Source: Comamonas sp. B21-038
GTDB lineage: Bacteria > Pseudomonadota > Gammaproteobacteria > Burkholderiales > Burkholderiaceae_C
DNA: 64,000 nt
Assembly: GCF_022387135.1 (NCBI RefSeq)
Contig: NZ_CP092462.1
Span: 1,984,001 to 2,048,000 of the forward strand
Direction of reading: 5' to 3'
Shown: in pieces, positions 54,440 through 62,547 of the stretch
Layout: every line of letters starts with the position of its first letter
How positions within the stretch are numbered: the stretch's first letter is position 1
The notes under the pieces: model-generated
Database searches by the model: none
What the model saw: the letters and a program-made list of their open reading frames with translations, nothing else
Told to the model about the DNA's origin: nothing
Program-made: the position numbers and the translations under genes

Positions 54440-55519
54440 ATGATCCAGTCCATCCAGATCCTGCGTTTTGCCGCCGCCCTGTGGGTGGCGCTCTACCACG
54501 CGCGGAACTACCGTTTCTTCCCCGAACTCCCCCCCTGGCTGCGCGCCATCGCCGACGGGGGCTTTGTCGGTGTCGACATCTTCTTTGTGGTCAGTGGCGT
54601 CATCATGGCGCTGGCCACTACCCACACCGCCACCGGCCTGCGGCCCTCGGCCCAGTTTGTCGCCACCCGCTTTGCCCGCATCTACACGGGCTGGTGGCCC
54701 ACGATGCTGCTTTATGCAGCCGGTTTGCAGGCGCTGGGCACCATGCCGCCCGATGTGCATCTGCTGTCGTCCGCGCTGCTCTACCCGGCCAATTTCAGCC
54801 TCCATATCAATGCGGTGATCTGGACCTTGGTCTACGAGCTGTATTTCTACCTGCTCATCGGCGCCAGCCTGCTGCTGGCCAAGCCCTGGCGCGACCGCGC
54901 GCTGGCGCTCTGGGCGCTGGTCATCGCCGTGCTGGTGCTGTATTACGCCGCAACAGGCCGCTACCGCCCGGACATGTTCTCGCAAGCGACGCCGCTGGTC
55001 TGGTTCTATGCCGCGCCGCTGGTGCTCGAGTTCTTTGCCGGGTACTTCTTGTACCGCTGGCTGCAGCGCAGGCCCCAGCAACACTGGTGGGCCTGGCTGC
55101 TGGCCAGCGCCCTGCTCTGCGCGGCTGCCGTTTACTACAGCGTCACCGCCACGTTGTATGCGCCGGGCATCGTCGGCTTTTTCCACTGGCCGGAGCGTGC
55201 CCTGCTGGTGGGGGCTGCCGCCACCGCCCTGGTCGGTGCCGCCTTGCTGTTGCCAGCGCCCCGGCATGCGGCATGGCGCTTGCTCGCCAAGCTGGGCGAC
55301 TACGCCTTTGCCATCTATTTGCTGCATCTGCTGGTGTTCCAGCTCGCGCAGCACTCCATCACCTCGATGGCGCTGGAAATACCGCACCGCGCCTTCAGCC
55401 TGCTGCTGGTGCTGGCGGCGCTGGTCGCGCTTTCTGCGCTGTACTACCACGCCATCGAACACCCCATCTACCAAGCCTGCCGCCGCGCCATTGCGCGCTG
55501 GGCGGCTCCCAAGCCATGA
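54440..55519 (+). CDS. Acyltransferase 3 family membrane protein
   Basis: A 359-residue integral membrane acyltransferase with about ten hydrophobic segments. The family signature is at the N-terminus: IQILRFAAALWVALYHARNY with the conserved His, followed by FVGVDIFFVVSGVIMALAT. Members O-acetylate or O-acylate surface polysaccharide, peptidoglycan or membrane glycans. The target is unknown; no glycosyltransferases lie nearby. Its stop codon overlaps the folA start (ATGA, 4 bases), so translation of folA is likely coupled to it. Confidence 0.9.
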   Translation: MIQSIQILRFAAALWVALYHARNYRFFPELPPWLRAIADGGFVGVDIFFVVSGVIMALATTHTATGLRPSAQFVATRFARIYTGWWPTMLLYAAGLQALGTMPPDVHLLSSALLYPANFSLHINAVIWTLVYELYFYLLIGASLLLAKPWRDRALALWALVIAVLVLYYAATGRYRPDMFSQATPLVWFYAAPLVLEFFAGYFLYRWLQRRPQQHWWAWLLASALLCAAAVYYSVTATLYAPGIVGFFHWPERALLVGAAATALVGAALLLPAPRHAAWRLLAKLGDYAFAIYLLHLLVFQLAQHSITSMALEIPHRAFSLLLVLAALVALSALYYHAIEHPIYQACRRAIARWAAPKP

Positions 55520-56040
55520 CCCAAGCCCGTATCCATCTGATCTATGCCCGCGCCCGCAATGGCGTGATCGGCCGCGACAACCAACTGCCCTGGCACCTGC
55601 CCGAGGACATGGCTTTTTTCAAGCAAAAGACAGCCGGGGGCACCGTCGTCATGGGCCGCAAGACCTGGGATTCGCTGCCGCCGCGCTTTCGCCCGCTGCC
55701 GGGCCGCGAGAATGTAGTCGTCACCCGCCAGAGCGGCTGGCAGCCCAGCCCTGCTAGCGAAAGGGTGCATGTCGCTGCTGACCTGCCGCAGGCGCTGGCC
55801 ACCGCCCAGGGGCTGGGCCAACCGGTCTGGGTGATTGGCGGCGCGCAGATCTATGCCCAGTCGCTCGCGCTGGCAGACGAGGTCTGGGTGACCGAGATCG
55901 ACCAGGATTTTGACGGCGACGCCCATGCACCCGGGCTGGATGACCAGTGGCACGAGGTCTCGCGCGAAGCCCAGACCAGCAGCAATGGTCTGCCGTTTGC
56001 GTTTGTCTGCTACCAGCGTAGGCAGGCCCCAAAGTCCTGA
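55516..56040 (+). CDS. folA: Dihydrofolate reductase
   Basis: A 174-residue DHFR that reduces dihydrofolate to tetrahydrofolate with NADPH. Active-site blocks are HLIYARARNGVIGRDNQLPW, then HLPEDMAFFKQKTAGGTVVM (the acidic residue Asp/Glu in LPED), VMGRKTWDSLPPRFRPLPGR and VWVIGGAQIYAQSL for NADPH. Length is slightly above E. coli's 159. The start at 55516 is inside the stop of the preceding acyltransferase gene (ATGA overlap). The open frame upstream to 54355 is only a shadow. thyA, the usual neighbour in many genomes, is absent here. Confidence 0.95.
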   Translation: MTQARIHLIYARARNGVIGRDNQLPWHLPEDMAFFKQKTAGGTVVMGRKTWDSLPPRFRPLPGRENVVVTRQSGWQPSPASERVHVAADLPQALATAQGLGQPVWVIGGAQIYAQSLALADEVWVTEIDQDFDGDAHAPGLDDQWHEVSREAQTSSNGLPFAFVCYQRRQAPKS

Positions 56041-56177
56041 GTAGGACAGGCCGAGGTCCCAGGGCACCACGCTGGTGCAGCGCAGCAAATTGATGCAAAA
56101 TGGATTTCATCAAATAGCAATCTGCGGCGTGCCGGACCAAGCGCTGGGGCGACGCAACAAGACGGAACACTGTGACG

Positions 56178-57263
56178 ATGAGCCTGGTACAAGCTTTGCC
56201 CGCCGGCCCGTTGGATGTGATCGGCGATGTGCACGGCGAGCGCCTGGCATTGGAAGCGCTGGTCCGGCATCTGGGCTATGACGACAATGGCATCCATCCG
56301 GCCGGCCGTACGCTGGTCTTCGTCGGCGATTTCTGTGACAGAGGCCCCGACAGCCCTGGCGTGCTGGCCCTCGTGCGCCGCTGGGTGGAAGCCGGCAATG
56401 CCTGCGCCGTGCTCGGCAACCACGAGATCAACCTGCTGCGCGAAGACGCCAAGGACGGCTCGGGCTGGTACTTTGACGAGCGCATCGAGGCCGACAACCT
56501 CAAATATGCACCTTATGCGCGTGCGGACAGGGCCTTTGACGACGAAATGCTGCCGTTTTTGCGCCAGTTGCCGCTCGCGCTGGAGCGCGCAGACCTGCGC
56601 ATCGTTCATGCCGCATGGATCGGCGACAAGATCGACCAGGCCCGGGCACTGCCGCTTGGGCGGGTGGCGCAAGACTATGACCGGCTGGAGCAAGAGGCCT
56701 ATCTGCACGCAAAAACGCTGGGCATCCCCGCCCAGTTGAAGGCCGAAAACCAGGCCTGGCCCTACCACCTCGAAGATGGCGCCCATTGCCCGCCCTTCAT
56801 GCCGGCGCATGCCGACAGCGAGTTGAACAAATCCCAGTACAACCCCCTCAAGGTGCTGAGTTGCGGGGTGGAGCGCAGAGGCAGCGAACCCTTTTTTGCG
56901 GGCGGCAAATGGCGTTTTGTCGAGCGGGTGGCCTGGTGGGATGCCTATACGGACAGCACACCTGTCGTCGTCGGCCATTACTGGCGCCGCATCCATGAGC
57001 TCGACCGCTCGGTGCTGGGCAAGGGGGACCAGGACCTGTTCGCCGATATCGACCCCCACGCCTGGCACGGGCTGCGCGGCAATGTTTTTTGCGTGGACTT
57101 TTCCGTGGGCGCGCGCTGGACGGCCCGGCTCGCCGGCCAGCCGCCGGAGCAGGACTTCAAGCTCGCGGCGCTGCGCTGGCCGGAGCGGGTGCTGGTGCTC
57201 GATGACGGCAGTGCAGAGCCCACCACCGGCTTTATGCAGGCGGCCGTGCCAGCGCTGGTGTGA
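56178..57263 (+). CDS. Calcineurin-like metallophosphatase
   Basis: A protein of about 361 residues with the full metallophosphatase signature: VIGDVHGERLALEALVRHLG (first metal site), FVGDFCDRGPDSPGVLALVR (Asp, catalytic), LGNHEINLLRED (Asn, His) and a further His in VVVGHYWRR. These match PPP-type or PrpE/ApaH-like phosphatases. The substrate is not known; diadenosine tetraphosphate or protein phosphate are candidates. An in-frame GTG at 56172 is an alternative start; no strong ribosome binding site is visible. A TTGATG-12 bases-CATCAA inverted repeat (56090-56113) lies upstream. Confidence 0.88.
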   Translation: MSLVQALPAGPLDVIGDVHGERLALEALVRHLGYDDNGIHPAGRTLVFVGDFCDRGPDSPGVLALVRRWVEAGNACAVLGNHEINLLREDAKDGSGWYFDERIEADNLKYAPYARADRAFDDEMLPFLRQLPLALERADLRIVHAAWIGDKIDQARALPLGRVAQDYDRLEQEAYLHAKTLGIPAQLKAENQAWPYHLEDGAHCPPFMPAHADSELNKSQYNPLKVLSCGVERRGSEPFFAGGKWRFVERVAWWDAYTDSTPVVVGHYWRRIHELDRSVLGKGDQDLFADIDPHAWHGLRGNVFCVDFSVGARWTARLAGQPPEQDFKLAALRWPERVLVLDDGSAEPTTGFMQAAVPALV

Positions 57264-57292
57264 CGCCCGGGTCAGCCCCTGATGCATGGAAA

Positions 57293-57311
57293 AAGCGGCC
57301 AGTGGCCGCTT
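57293..57311. terminator. Hairpin between convergent genes
   Basis: AAGCGGCC pairs with GGCCGCTT over a 3-base loop. A-rich sequence precedes it, so on the minus strand a T-run follows the stem, which can terminate the GlcG-like gene's transcript. Confidence 0.7.
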
Positions 57312-57353
57312 CGTCGTTGATGGGCTCGCTGCCCTGTTTGGAGTGCTAGTGCC

Positions 57354-57761
57354 TTACAGGCCCAGGACTGCAATGCCCGCCTTGGCGATCTGCGCATCTT
57401 CCGGTGCCTTGACACCGCTGACGCCCACAGCGCCCACACATTCGCCGTCCTTCATGATCGGCACGCCGCCTTCGAGCATGCCATCGATCAGCGGAGCGCT
57501 CAGGAAAGCGGTGCGGCCACCGTTGATCATGTCTTCAAAACCCTTGCTCTCGCGGCGGCCCAGTGCCGAGGTGCGGGCCTTGGCCACGCAGATGTGGGCC
57601 GACACGGGGGCTGCGCCGTCGCGGCGGATCATACCCAGCAGGTTGCCGCCGTCATCCACCACGGCAATGCTCACAATCCACTGGTTCTTGACCGCTTCGG
57701 CCTCGGCCGCATTCAACACCGCCTTGACATCGGCCAACTCCAGCACTGCTTTGGTTTTCAT
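57354..57761 (-). CDS. GlcG/HbpS-like protein
   Basis: A 135-residue protein of the GlcG/HbpS family (heme-degrading-like or corrinoid-adjacent domain). It shows IVSIAVVDDGGNLLGMIRRD, FLSAPLIDGMLEGGVPIMKD and CVGAVGVSGVKAPEDAQIAK, all typical. HbpS senses heme and redox stress in Streptomyces; GlcG in glycolate operons has no firm function. Start 57761 is fixed by AAGGAG. Without a neighbouring glycolate or diol dehydratase gene, a specific role cannot be assigned. Confidence 0.88.
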   Translation of the reverse strand: MKTKAVLELADVKAVLNAAEAEAVKNQWIVSIAVVDDGGNLLGMIRRDGAAPVSAHICVAKARTSALGRRESKGFEDMINGGRTAFLSAPLIDGMLEGGVPIMKDGECVGAVGVSGVKAPEDAQIAKAGIAVLGL

Positions 57762-57888
57762 GGTGACTCCTTGGAAAAGATGGGGGAAACCCGGTTGTTC
57801 AGCATGCCAGCATAACGGCATTACAGCGCGCTAATTGATCAGCGGCATCACAGCATTTGTGCCTAAAACGTCGGTAATCCCCATCGGT

Positions 57889-59430
57889 TTAGGCGGCTGC
57901 ACCTTCCGCAGCAGCGGAGGCCTCTGCATCGGCCATCTCGGTCTCGGTCTTGACCGACGGCGCATGGCCATCCCACTCAAACACCGCCATGCTCTCGACG
58001 TGGGCCGTATGCGGGAACATGTTGACCACACCGGCAGCCACGCAGCGGTAGCCGGCCTGGTGCACCAGCAGACCGGCATCGCGTGCCAGGGTCGCCGGGT
58101 TGCAGCTCACATACACAATGCGCTTGGGCGGTGTCCAGTCCTTGGCGCTGTCGGGCAGCGGCGCCGTGTCGGGCACCTGGTGGCGGGCCTTGTGGATATC
58201 AGCCAGCGCCTTGGACAGTGCGAATGCGCCTTCACGCGGAGGATCGACCAGCCATTTGTCAGCCTGGCCATCGGCGATCAGCATCTCCGGCGTCATCTCG
58301 AACAGGTTGCGAGCCACAAAGCGCGTGGGCGCCAGCGCATTGCTGGCGGGGCGGCTGGCATTGTTGGCGGCATAGTTCTCGTGCGAGCGCTGCACCAGGG
58401 TCTCCGAGCCTTCGATGCCCAGCACCTCACCGGCCATCGTGCCGATGGGCAGGGTGAAGTTGCCCAGACCGCAGAACCAGTCGACCACGCGCTCGGTCTT
58501 CTTCGCATCCAGCAGGCGCAGCGAGCGCGTCACCAGCACCTGGTTGATATGGGGGTTGACCTGGGTGAAGTCGGTGGGCTTGAACGGCATCGTGATGCCG
58601 AAATCGGGCAGTGCATAGGACAGCTGCTCGCCGATGCCGTCCATCAGGTGCACGGTGTCCGGCCCCTTGGGCTGCAGCCACCATTGCACGTTATGGGCTG
58701 CGGCAAAATCGCGCAGGCGCTGCATGTCGGCGTCGCTCAGCGGCTCCAGATGGCGCAGCACCAACGCGGTGACATGGTCGCCGCAGGCGACTTCGATCTG
58801 CGGGCAGGTCTCGCGGGCATCGAGGCTGCCGATCAGCGCGCGCATCGGCATCAGCAAGGCATCGACATGCGGCGGCAGGATCTTGCAGGTTTCCATGTCG
58901 GCGATGTAGCGGCTCTTGCGCTCATGGAAACCCACCAGCACCTTGCCCTTCTTGGCGACATAGCGCACCGACAGGCGCGAGCGGAAGCGGTAACCCCAGC
59001 TGGGGCCTTCAATGGGGCGCATCACCGTCTCGGGCACCACCTTGCCCAGGTGCCAGAGGTTGTCCTCCAGCACGCGCTGCTTGGTCGCAATCTGGGCGCC
59101 GACGTGCAGATGCTGCATCTTGCAGCCACCGCAGGCACCGGCATGCAAGCCAAAGTTGGGGCAGCCGGGCCGCACACGCTGCGACGACTCGCGGTGGATC
59201 TGCAGCAGATCGGCCTGCTCCCAGTTGTTTTTCTTGCGCCGGGTCTTGGCGCTCACCCATTCGGTGGGCAAGGCACCGTCAACAAAGACGACCTTGCCGT
59301 CGGCACGGCGCGCGACACCCTGGGCGTCCATGTCCATGGACACGATCTTCAAGGCATCTGCGGGGAATTGGGCTGCCTCGGCGGCATCGGGGGATTCGGA
59401 AATGGTCTGTGGGGTCTGCGCTTCGCTCAT
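57889..59430 (-). CDS. rlmD: 23S rRNA (uracil-C5)-methyltransferase RlmD
   Basis: A 513-residue RumA-type enzyme that methylates U1939 of 23S rRNA. A TRAM domain ([20 protein letters not shown]) is followed by the iron-sulfur cysteines in [20 protein letters not shown] and a fourth in DMETCKIL, then the SAM-binding [14 protein letters not shown] (motif I) and the catalytic Cys in [20 protein letters not shown]. The N-terminal segment (about 1-30) and an acidic C-terminal tail ([15 protein letters not shown]) are variable. ATG 59430 has only weak upstream support; the open frame reaches 59535. Confidence 0.95.
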   Translation of the reverse strand: MSEAQTPQTISESPDAAEAAQFPADALKIVSMDMDAQGVARRADGKVVFVDGALPTEWVSAKTRRKKNNWEQADLLQIHRESSQRVRPGCPNFGLHAGACGGCKMQHLHVGAQIATKQRVLEDNLWHLGKVVPETVMRPIEGPSWGYRFRSRLSVRYVAKKGKVLVGFHERKSRYIADMETCKILPPHVDALLMPMRALIGSLDARETCPQIEVACGDHVTALVLRHLEPLSDADMQRLRDFAAAHNVQWWLQPKGPDTVHLMDGIGEQLSYALPDFGITMPFKPTDFTQVNPHINQVLVTRSLRLLDAKKTERVVDWFCGLGNFTLPIGTMAGEVLGIEGSETLVQRSHENYAANNASRPASNALAPTRFVARNLFEMTPEMLIADGQADKWLVDPPREGAFALSKALADIHKARHQVPDTAPLPDSAKDWTPPKRIVYVSCNPATLARDAGLLVHQAGYRCVAAGVVNMFPHTAHVESMAVFEWDGHAPSVKTETEMADAEASAAAEGAAA

Positions 59431-59563
59431 CCCGGTATTTTCGCAGGCTGGACAATGGCCTGCGGCCAACCTCTGGCAATTTGGCGTGGGCGAACGCAAA
59501 AAGGCAGCCTCTCGGCTGCCCTGCTCGGTATCCAAGGCAACGGCGTGGTGCCAGGCCGCCGAT

Positions 59564-59893
59564 TTACTGCGCAGTGATCATGCTGCCCATGTTCAGTTGG
59601 TCAGTCACCATGTTGGCACTGCTCGATGTGCGCTTCTTGGCGCCCGGCAGCGCATGCACTTCGGTGACGCAGACGCTGTTGTTGGGCGTGAAGACCACGC
59701 GGCTGCCGCTGGGCAGCTCGCCTGCAGTCTGGTGCAGCGGCTTGGACATGTCGACCGGTGGTTCCGCACTGCGGTAAATCACTTCGTTCTTGCTGTCATA
59801 GACCGTGTAGCAGGTCGCCTGCGCCCAGGCCGAGGCGGTGAGCGCCAGCATCGCAAGTGCTGTGGATTTGAAGCTGTAACTGGAACCAGGCAT
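59564..59893 (-). CDS. Small exported protein, unknown
   Basis: A 109-residue protein with a signal peptide ([20 protein letters not shown], cleavage after AWA). The mature start is [20 protein letters not shown], then [20 protein letters not shown] and [15 protein letters not shown]; two cysteines may pair. I do not know its function, but this CYTVYD-PPVD pattern recurs in small exported proteins of Burkholderiales as far as I recall. It is monocistronic. Its upstream region includes an iron-box promoter at 60051-60080, on the far side of about 160 AT-rich bases, which could also drive it leftward. Confidence 0.7.
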   Translation of the reverse strand: MPGSSYSFKSTALAMLALTASAWAQATCYTVYDSKNEVIYRSAEPPVDMSKPLHQTAGELPSGSRVVFTPNNSVCVTEVHALPGAKKRTSSSANMVTDQLNMGSMITAQ

Positions 59894-60050
59894 GGTAGGA
59901 CTCCCGCAATATTTTTTATCGATCCGGTGAAGTTACCAAATTTTCCCAAACGGCGCATCCCCATTTGCCGGGGAAAGGTCAAGAAAAATCAACCAAAAAC
60001 AAAAACTTACACAAAACGAGCGCCTGTCGCAGTTCTATTCAGATTTAGTA

Positions 60051-60080
60051 TTGATAATTATTCTCATTCAATGCTAAGAT
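60051..60080 (+). promoter_or_regulatory. Fur box over a sigma-70 promoter
   Basis: TGATAAT-T-ATTCTCA (60052-60066) matches the 7-1-7 Fur site with one mismatch in the palindrome. It overlaps TTGATA (60051-60056), 18 bases, then TAAGAT (60075-60080) preceded by an extended -10 TGC. Transcription to the right would start near 60087. On the minus strand, TTGAAT-TACTAA is a weaker leftward promoter. Iron-dependent repression is the expected control. Confidence 0.8.
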
Positions 60081-60324
60081 TCGCCCATCGCCGCTGTCAG
60101 GGGCTGGGTGCATGCAGACATGCCTCCGGCCCTCGCAACGGTGATGGTTTCATCGTGGGGCGACTCTTGGGGCCCGTTCAGCCCCAGGGTCGTTTTGGCC
60201 AGCCAACGATTTTTTCGCACAGCCACGCATTTTTTCGATGAAGCCCGCGCAGTCCATGGCCCCTGCCCATCGCCGCCGCACCGGCCCGCGTTGTCCACGG
60301 CTCCGCAATCTCCACCACCCGCTG
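60081..60324 (+). other. Gene-free region behind the Fur promoter
   Basis: About 240 bases between the Fur-box promoter and the 3' end of the convergent recD gene. There is no convincing protein gene: a 56-codon frame begins at ATG 60071, but that ATG lies inside the -10, upstream of the predicted transcript start. The stretch holds TGGGGC-GCCCCA (around 60168-60187) as a possible hairpin, TTTTTT tracts, and an imperfect tandem repeat (60198-60237). A Fur-regulated small RNA is a possibility; a promoter left over after loss of its gene is the other. Confidence 0.4.
60198..60237. repeat. Imperfect 20-bp tandem duplication
   Basis: Two consecutive 20-base units, each with CAGCCA near its start and ending ATTTTTTCG (60198-60217 and 60218-60237). 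About 14 of 20 positions agree. It lies after recD on the minus strand and behind the Fur promoter on the plus strand; both units end in a six-T tract. Confidence 0.6.
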
Positions 60325-62547
60325 CTACAGCTCGCCTTGCCGCAATCCGCTCGAGCGCCTCACCTGGCGTTCCGTCGCCTCTTCCAACACCGAGAAGTTA
60401 CTGCTGCCGCCTGCCACCACGGTCAGCCAGCGCTTGGCCCGGGTCATGCCGGTGTAGACCAGCTCTCGGGTCATGATGGGCGACAGGCTGGGCGGCAACA
60501 CGACGGCCGCATGGCTGAACTCCGAGCCCTGCGATTTGTGGATCGTCATCGCGTAGACGGTCTCCACGGCCTGCAAGCGGCTGGGCAGCACCCAGCGCAG
60601 GCCTTCGCTGGTCGCAAAAACCACGCGCAGCGCACCCGGTGCCATACCGGCCCCGCCGGTCTCGGGCGCCTGGTTCGCCGGCATCTGCACGGTGATGCCG
60701 ATATCGCCATTCATCAGCTTGAGGCTGTAGTCATTGCGGGTCACCAGCACCGGCCGGCCGGCATACCAGCCGCTGCTTTGTGCGATCAGCTCGCGGTGGG
60801 CCAGCAGTTGGGCAATGCGCTCGTTGAGCCCTTCCACACCCCAGGGGCCACTGCGCAGCGCGCAGAGCACCTGGAACTCGCCATGCGCCTTCAACAGCCG
60901 CAGCGCCCATGCATTCAAGGCCTCGGGGCCGGGGTTGGGCGGCATCTCGCGCAGCACCTGCAGGTAGTGGCCATAGCCCACGGGCCCGGCATCGCGCTTG
61001 GCGGCGCTGTCGACAAAACGCTTGCCGCCGCCATCGAGCACCAGTTGCGCGAGGGATGAATGTGTCGGGTCCGGTACCGCATACGCGGCCAGATCGGGGT
61101 AGCCTGCCTTCAGCAGCGGCTTGATGGCCTTGCGCCTTCCGGCATTGACGACACCGGCCAACTGGCCGATGCCGCTGTCGGCATGGAAACGGTGGCTGAC
61201 CCGCAGCATCACCACCGCCTGGTCCAGCGGCTTGCCTGCAATATCTTGCAGCTCTGCAGGTACCTGCTGGCCGGTCACCTGCTGCAGCCATTGCGCCGTC
61301 TCGTGCCAGTAGAGGCCGCGCTCGGCCTGGGCGCAAAGCTCCCCGAGCACCGCGCCGGCTTCCACCGATGCGAGCTGGTCCTTGTCGCCCAGCAGCACCA
61401 GACTGGCCTGCGGCGGCAGCGCCGACAGCAAGGCGGCCATCATCTCCAGGTCAACCATCGACGCCTCATCGACCACCAGCACATCCAGCGCCAATGGGTG
61501 CTGGGCGTCATGGCGGAAATGCCGGCTGTCAGGCCGGCTGCCCAGCAAACGGTGCAAGGTCTGGGCTTCCGACGGGATCAGCGGCTTCAAGCTCCGGGGC
61601 CCACCACCCTCGGCCGGCGGCAAGGCAGGCAGCTGCGCATCATCGAGGCGCTGCAAGGCCTGCACGATGGATTCGGACAAGCGCGCTGCCGCCTTGCCGG
61701 TGGGCGCCGCCAGGCAAATGCGCAGGGGCCGGCCGCCTTGCTGCAAGGCCATGCTCTGCAGCAGCGCCAGCAGCTTGACAACGGTGGTGGTCTTGCCGGT
61801 GCCCGGGCCGCCGGTAATGATCGAAAACGCGCTCGATGCTGCCAAGGCGCAGGCCATTTTTTGCCAGTCGGGCGAATCGGGAACCTGGTGCGGTGCCGGT
61901 GCAAACAGCTGGTCCAGTGCCTGGCGCAGCATCGCATCCTGCGCGGCACTGCGGCCCTGGCGCAAATGCTGGCTGGCAGTGATGCGCTGGCCAATGGCCT
62001 GCGCCACGTCCTGCTCGTACTGCCAGTAGCGGCGCAGATAGAGGCGATCGCCCTGCAACACCAGCGGTGTGCCACCCTGGCTGGGCTTGCCCGGTGCCGC
62101 CACCAGCGCGCTGGCCTGCAGCACCGACTGCCATTGCAGCAGGTTGACCTGGGCCAGCAGCTCGCTGGGCAGCGGCAATGGCGTAGGCTCGGTCGCGCCG
62201 CTGCCCTGCGCAGCAGTATCGGGTGGCAGCGACAGCGCAAAACGGCTGTTGTCCAACGTGGCTTGCAGATCCAGGCAGACATGGCCACGGCCCAGCTGGT
62301 GGCTGGCCAGCGCAGCGGCCAGCAGCACCAGCGGCGATGCGCCGGGATCGAGTTCATGCAGAAAAAGCACCAGCGCCTGGTCCAGGCTGCGCAGCCATCC
62401 ATGGGCGGTCCAGCGCTCTACCGTGTGCAGCAGGCTGGCGGTCGCGCCGTCCGGCACGGCCGGCGTACGTACTGCGGATTGCTGGTGGGGCACGCCCTGC
62501 GGGGGCATGCCGTCCTCGGGTTCTGTCGTCATTGCATTCTTCATCAT
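60325..62547 (-). CDS. recD: Exodeoxyribonuclease V subunit alpha RecD
   Basis: A 740-residue SF1B helicase, the 5'-3' motor of RecBCD. Walker A is IITGGPGTGKTTTVVKLLAL, Walker B region VLVVDEASMVDLEMMAALLS, and a late motif TIHKSQGSEFSHAAVVLPPS. The N-terminal region is specific to RecD and carries ASHQLGRGHVCLDLQAT. The start overlaps the recB stop (ATGATG over TGA); 62547 or 62544 are both possible. RecBCD processes double-strand breaks, degrades foreign DNA and loads RecA at Chi sites. recC must lie beyond the right edge if the usual order is kept. Length is slightly long for the family. Confidence 0.95.
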   Translation of the reverse strand: MMKNAMTTEPEDGMPPQGVPHQQSAVRTPAVPDGATASLLHTVERWTAHGWLRSLDQALVLFLHELDPGASPLVLLAAALASHQLGRGHVCLDLQATLDNSRFALSLPPDTAAQGSGATEPTPLPLPSELLAQVNLLQWQSVLQASALVAAPGKPSQGGTPLVLQGDRLYLRRYWQYEQDVAQAIGQRITASQHLRQGRSAAQDAMLRQALDQLFAPAPHQVPDSPDWQKMACALAASSAFSIITGGPGTGKTTTVVKLLALLQSMALQQGGRPLRICLAAPTGKAAARLSESIVQALQRLDDAQLPALPPAEGGGPRSLKPLIPSEAQTLHRLLGSRPDSRHFRHDAQHPLALDVLVVDEASMVDLEMMAALLSALPPQASLVLLGDKDQLASVEAGAVLGELCAQAERGLYWHETAQWLQQVTGQQVPAELQDIAGKPLDQAVVMLRVSHRFHADSGIGQLAGVVNAGRRKAIKPLLKAGYPDLAAYAVPDPTHSSLAQLVLDGGGKRFVDSAAKRDAGPVGYGHYLQVLREMPPNPGPEALNAWALRLLKAHGEFQVLCALRSGPWGVEGLNERIAQLLAHRELIAQSSGWYAGRPVLVTRNDYSLKLMNGDIGITVQMPANQAPETGGAGMAPGALRVVFATSEGLRWVLPSRLQAVETVYAMTIHKSQGSEFSHAAVVLPPSLSPIMTRELVYTGMTRAKRWLTVVAGGSSNFSVLEEATERQVRRSSGLRQGEL

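Noticed and set aside
54355..56040. A 561-codon frame suggesting a large fusion ahead of folA
   Set aside because: The N-terminal 387 codons are an out-of-frame shadow of the acyltransferase gene. folA itself starts at 55516 with ATGA overlap.
60071..60241. 56-codon frame behind the Fur box as an iron-regulated small protein (HemP-like)
   Set aside because: Its ATG lies upstream of the expected transcript start and the residues do not match HemP or Bfd.
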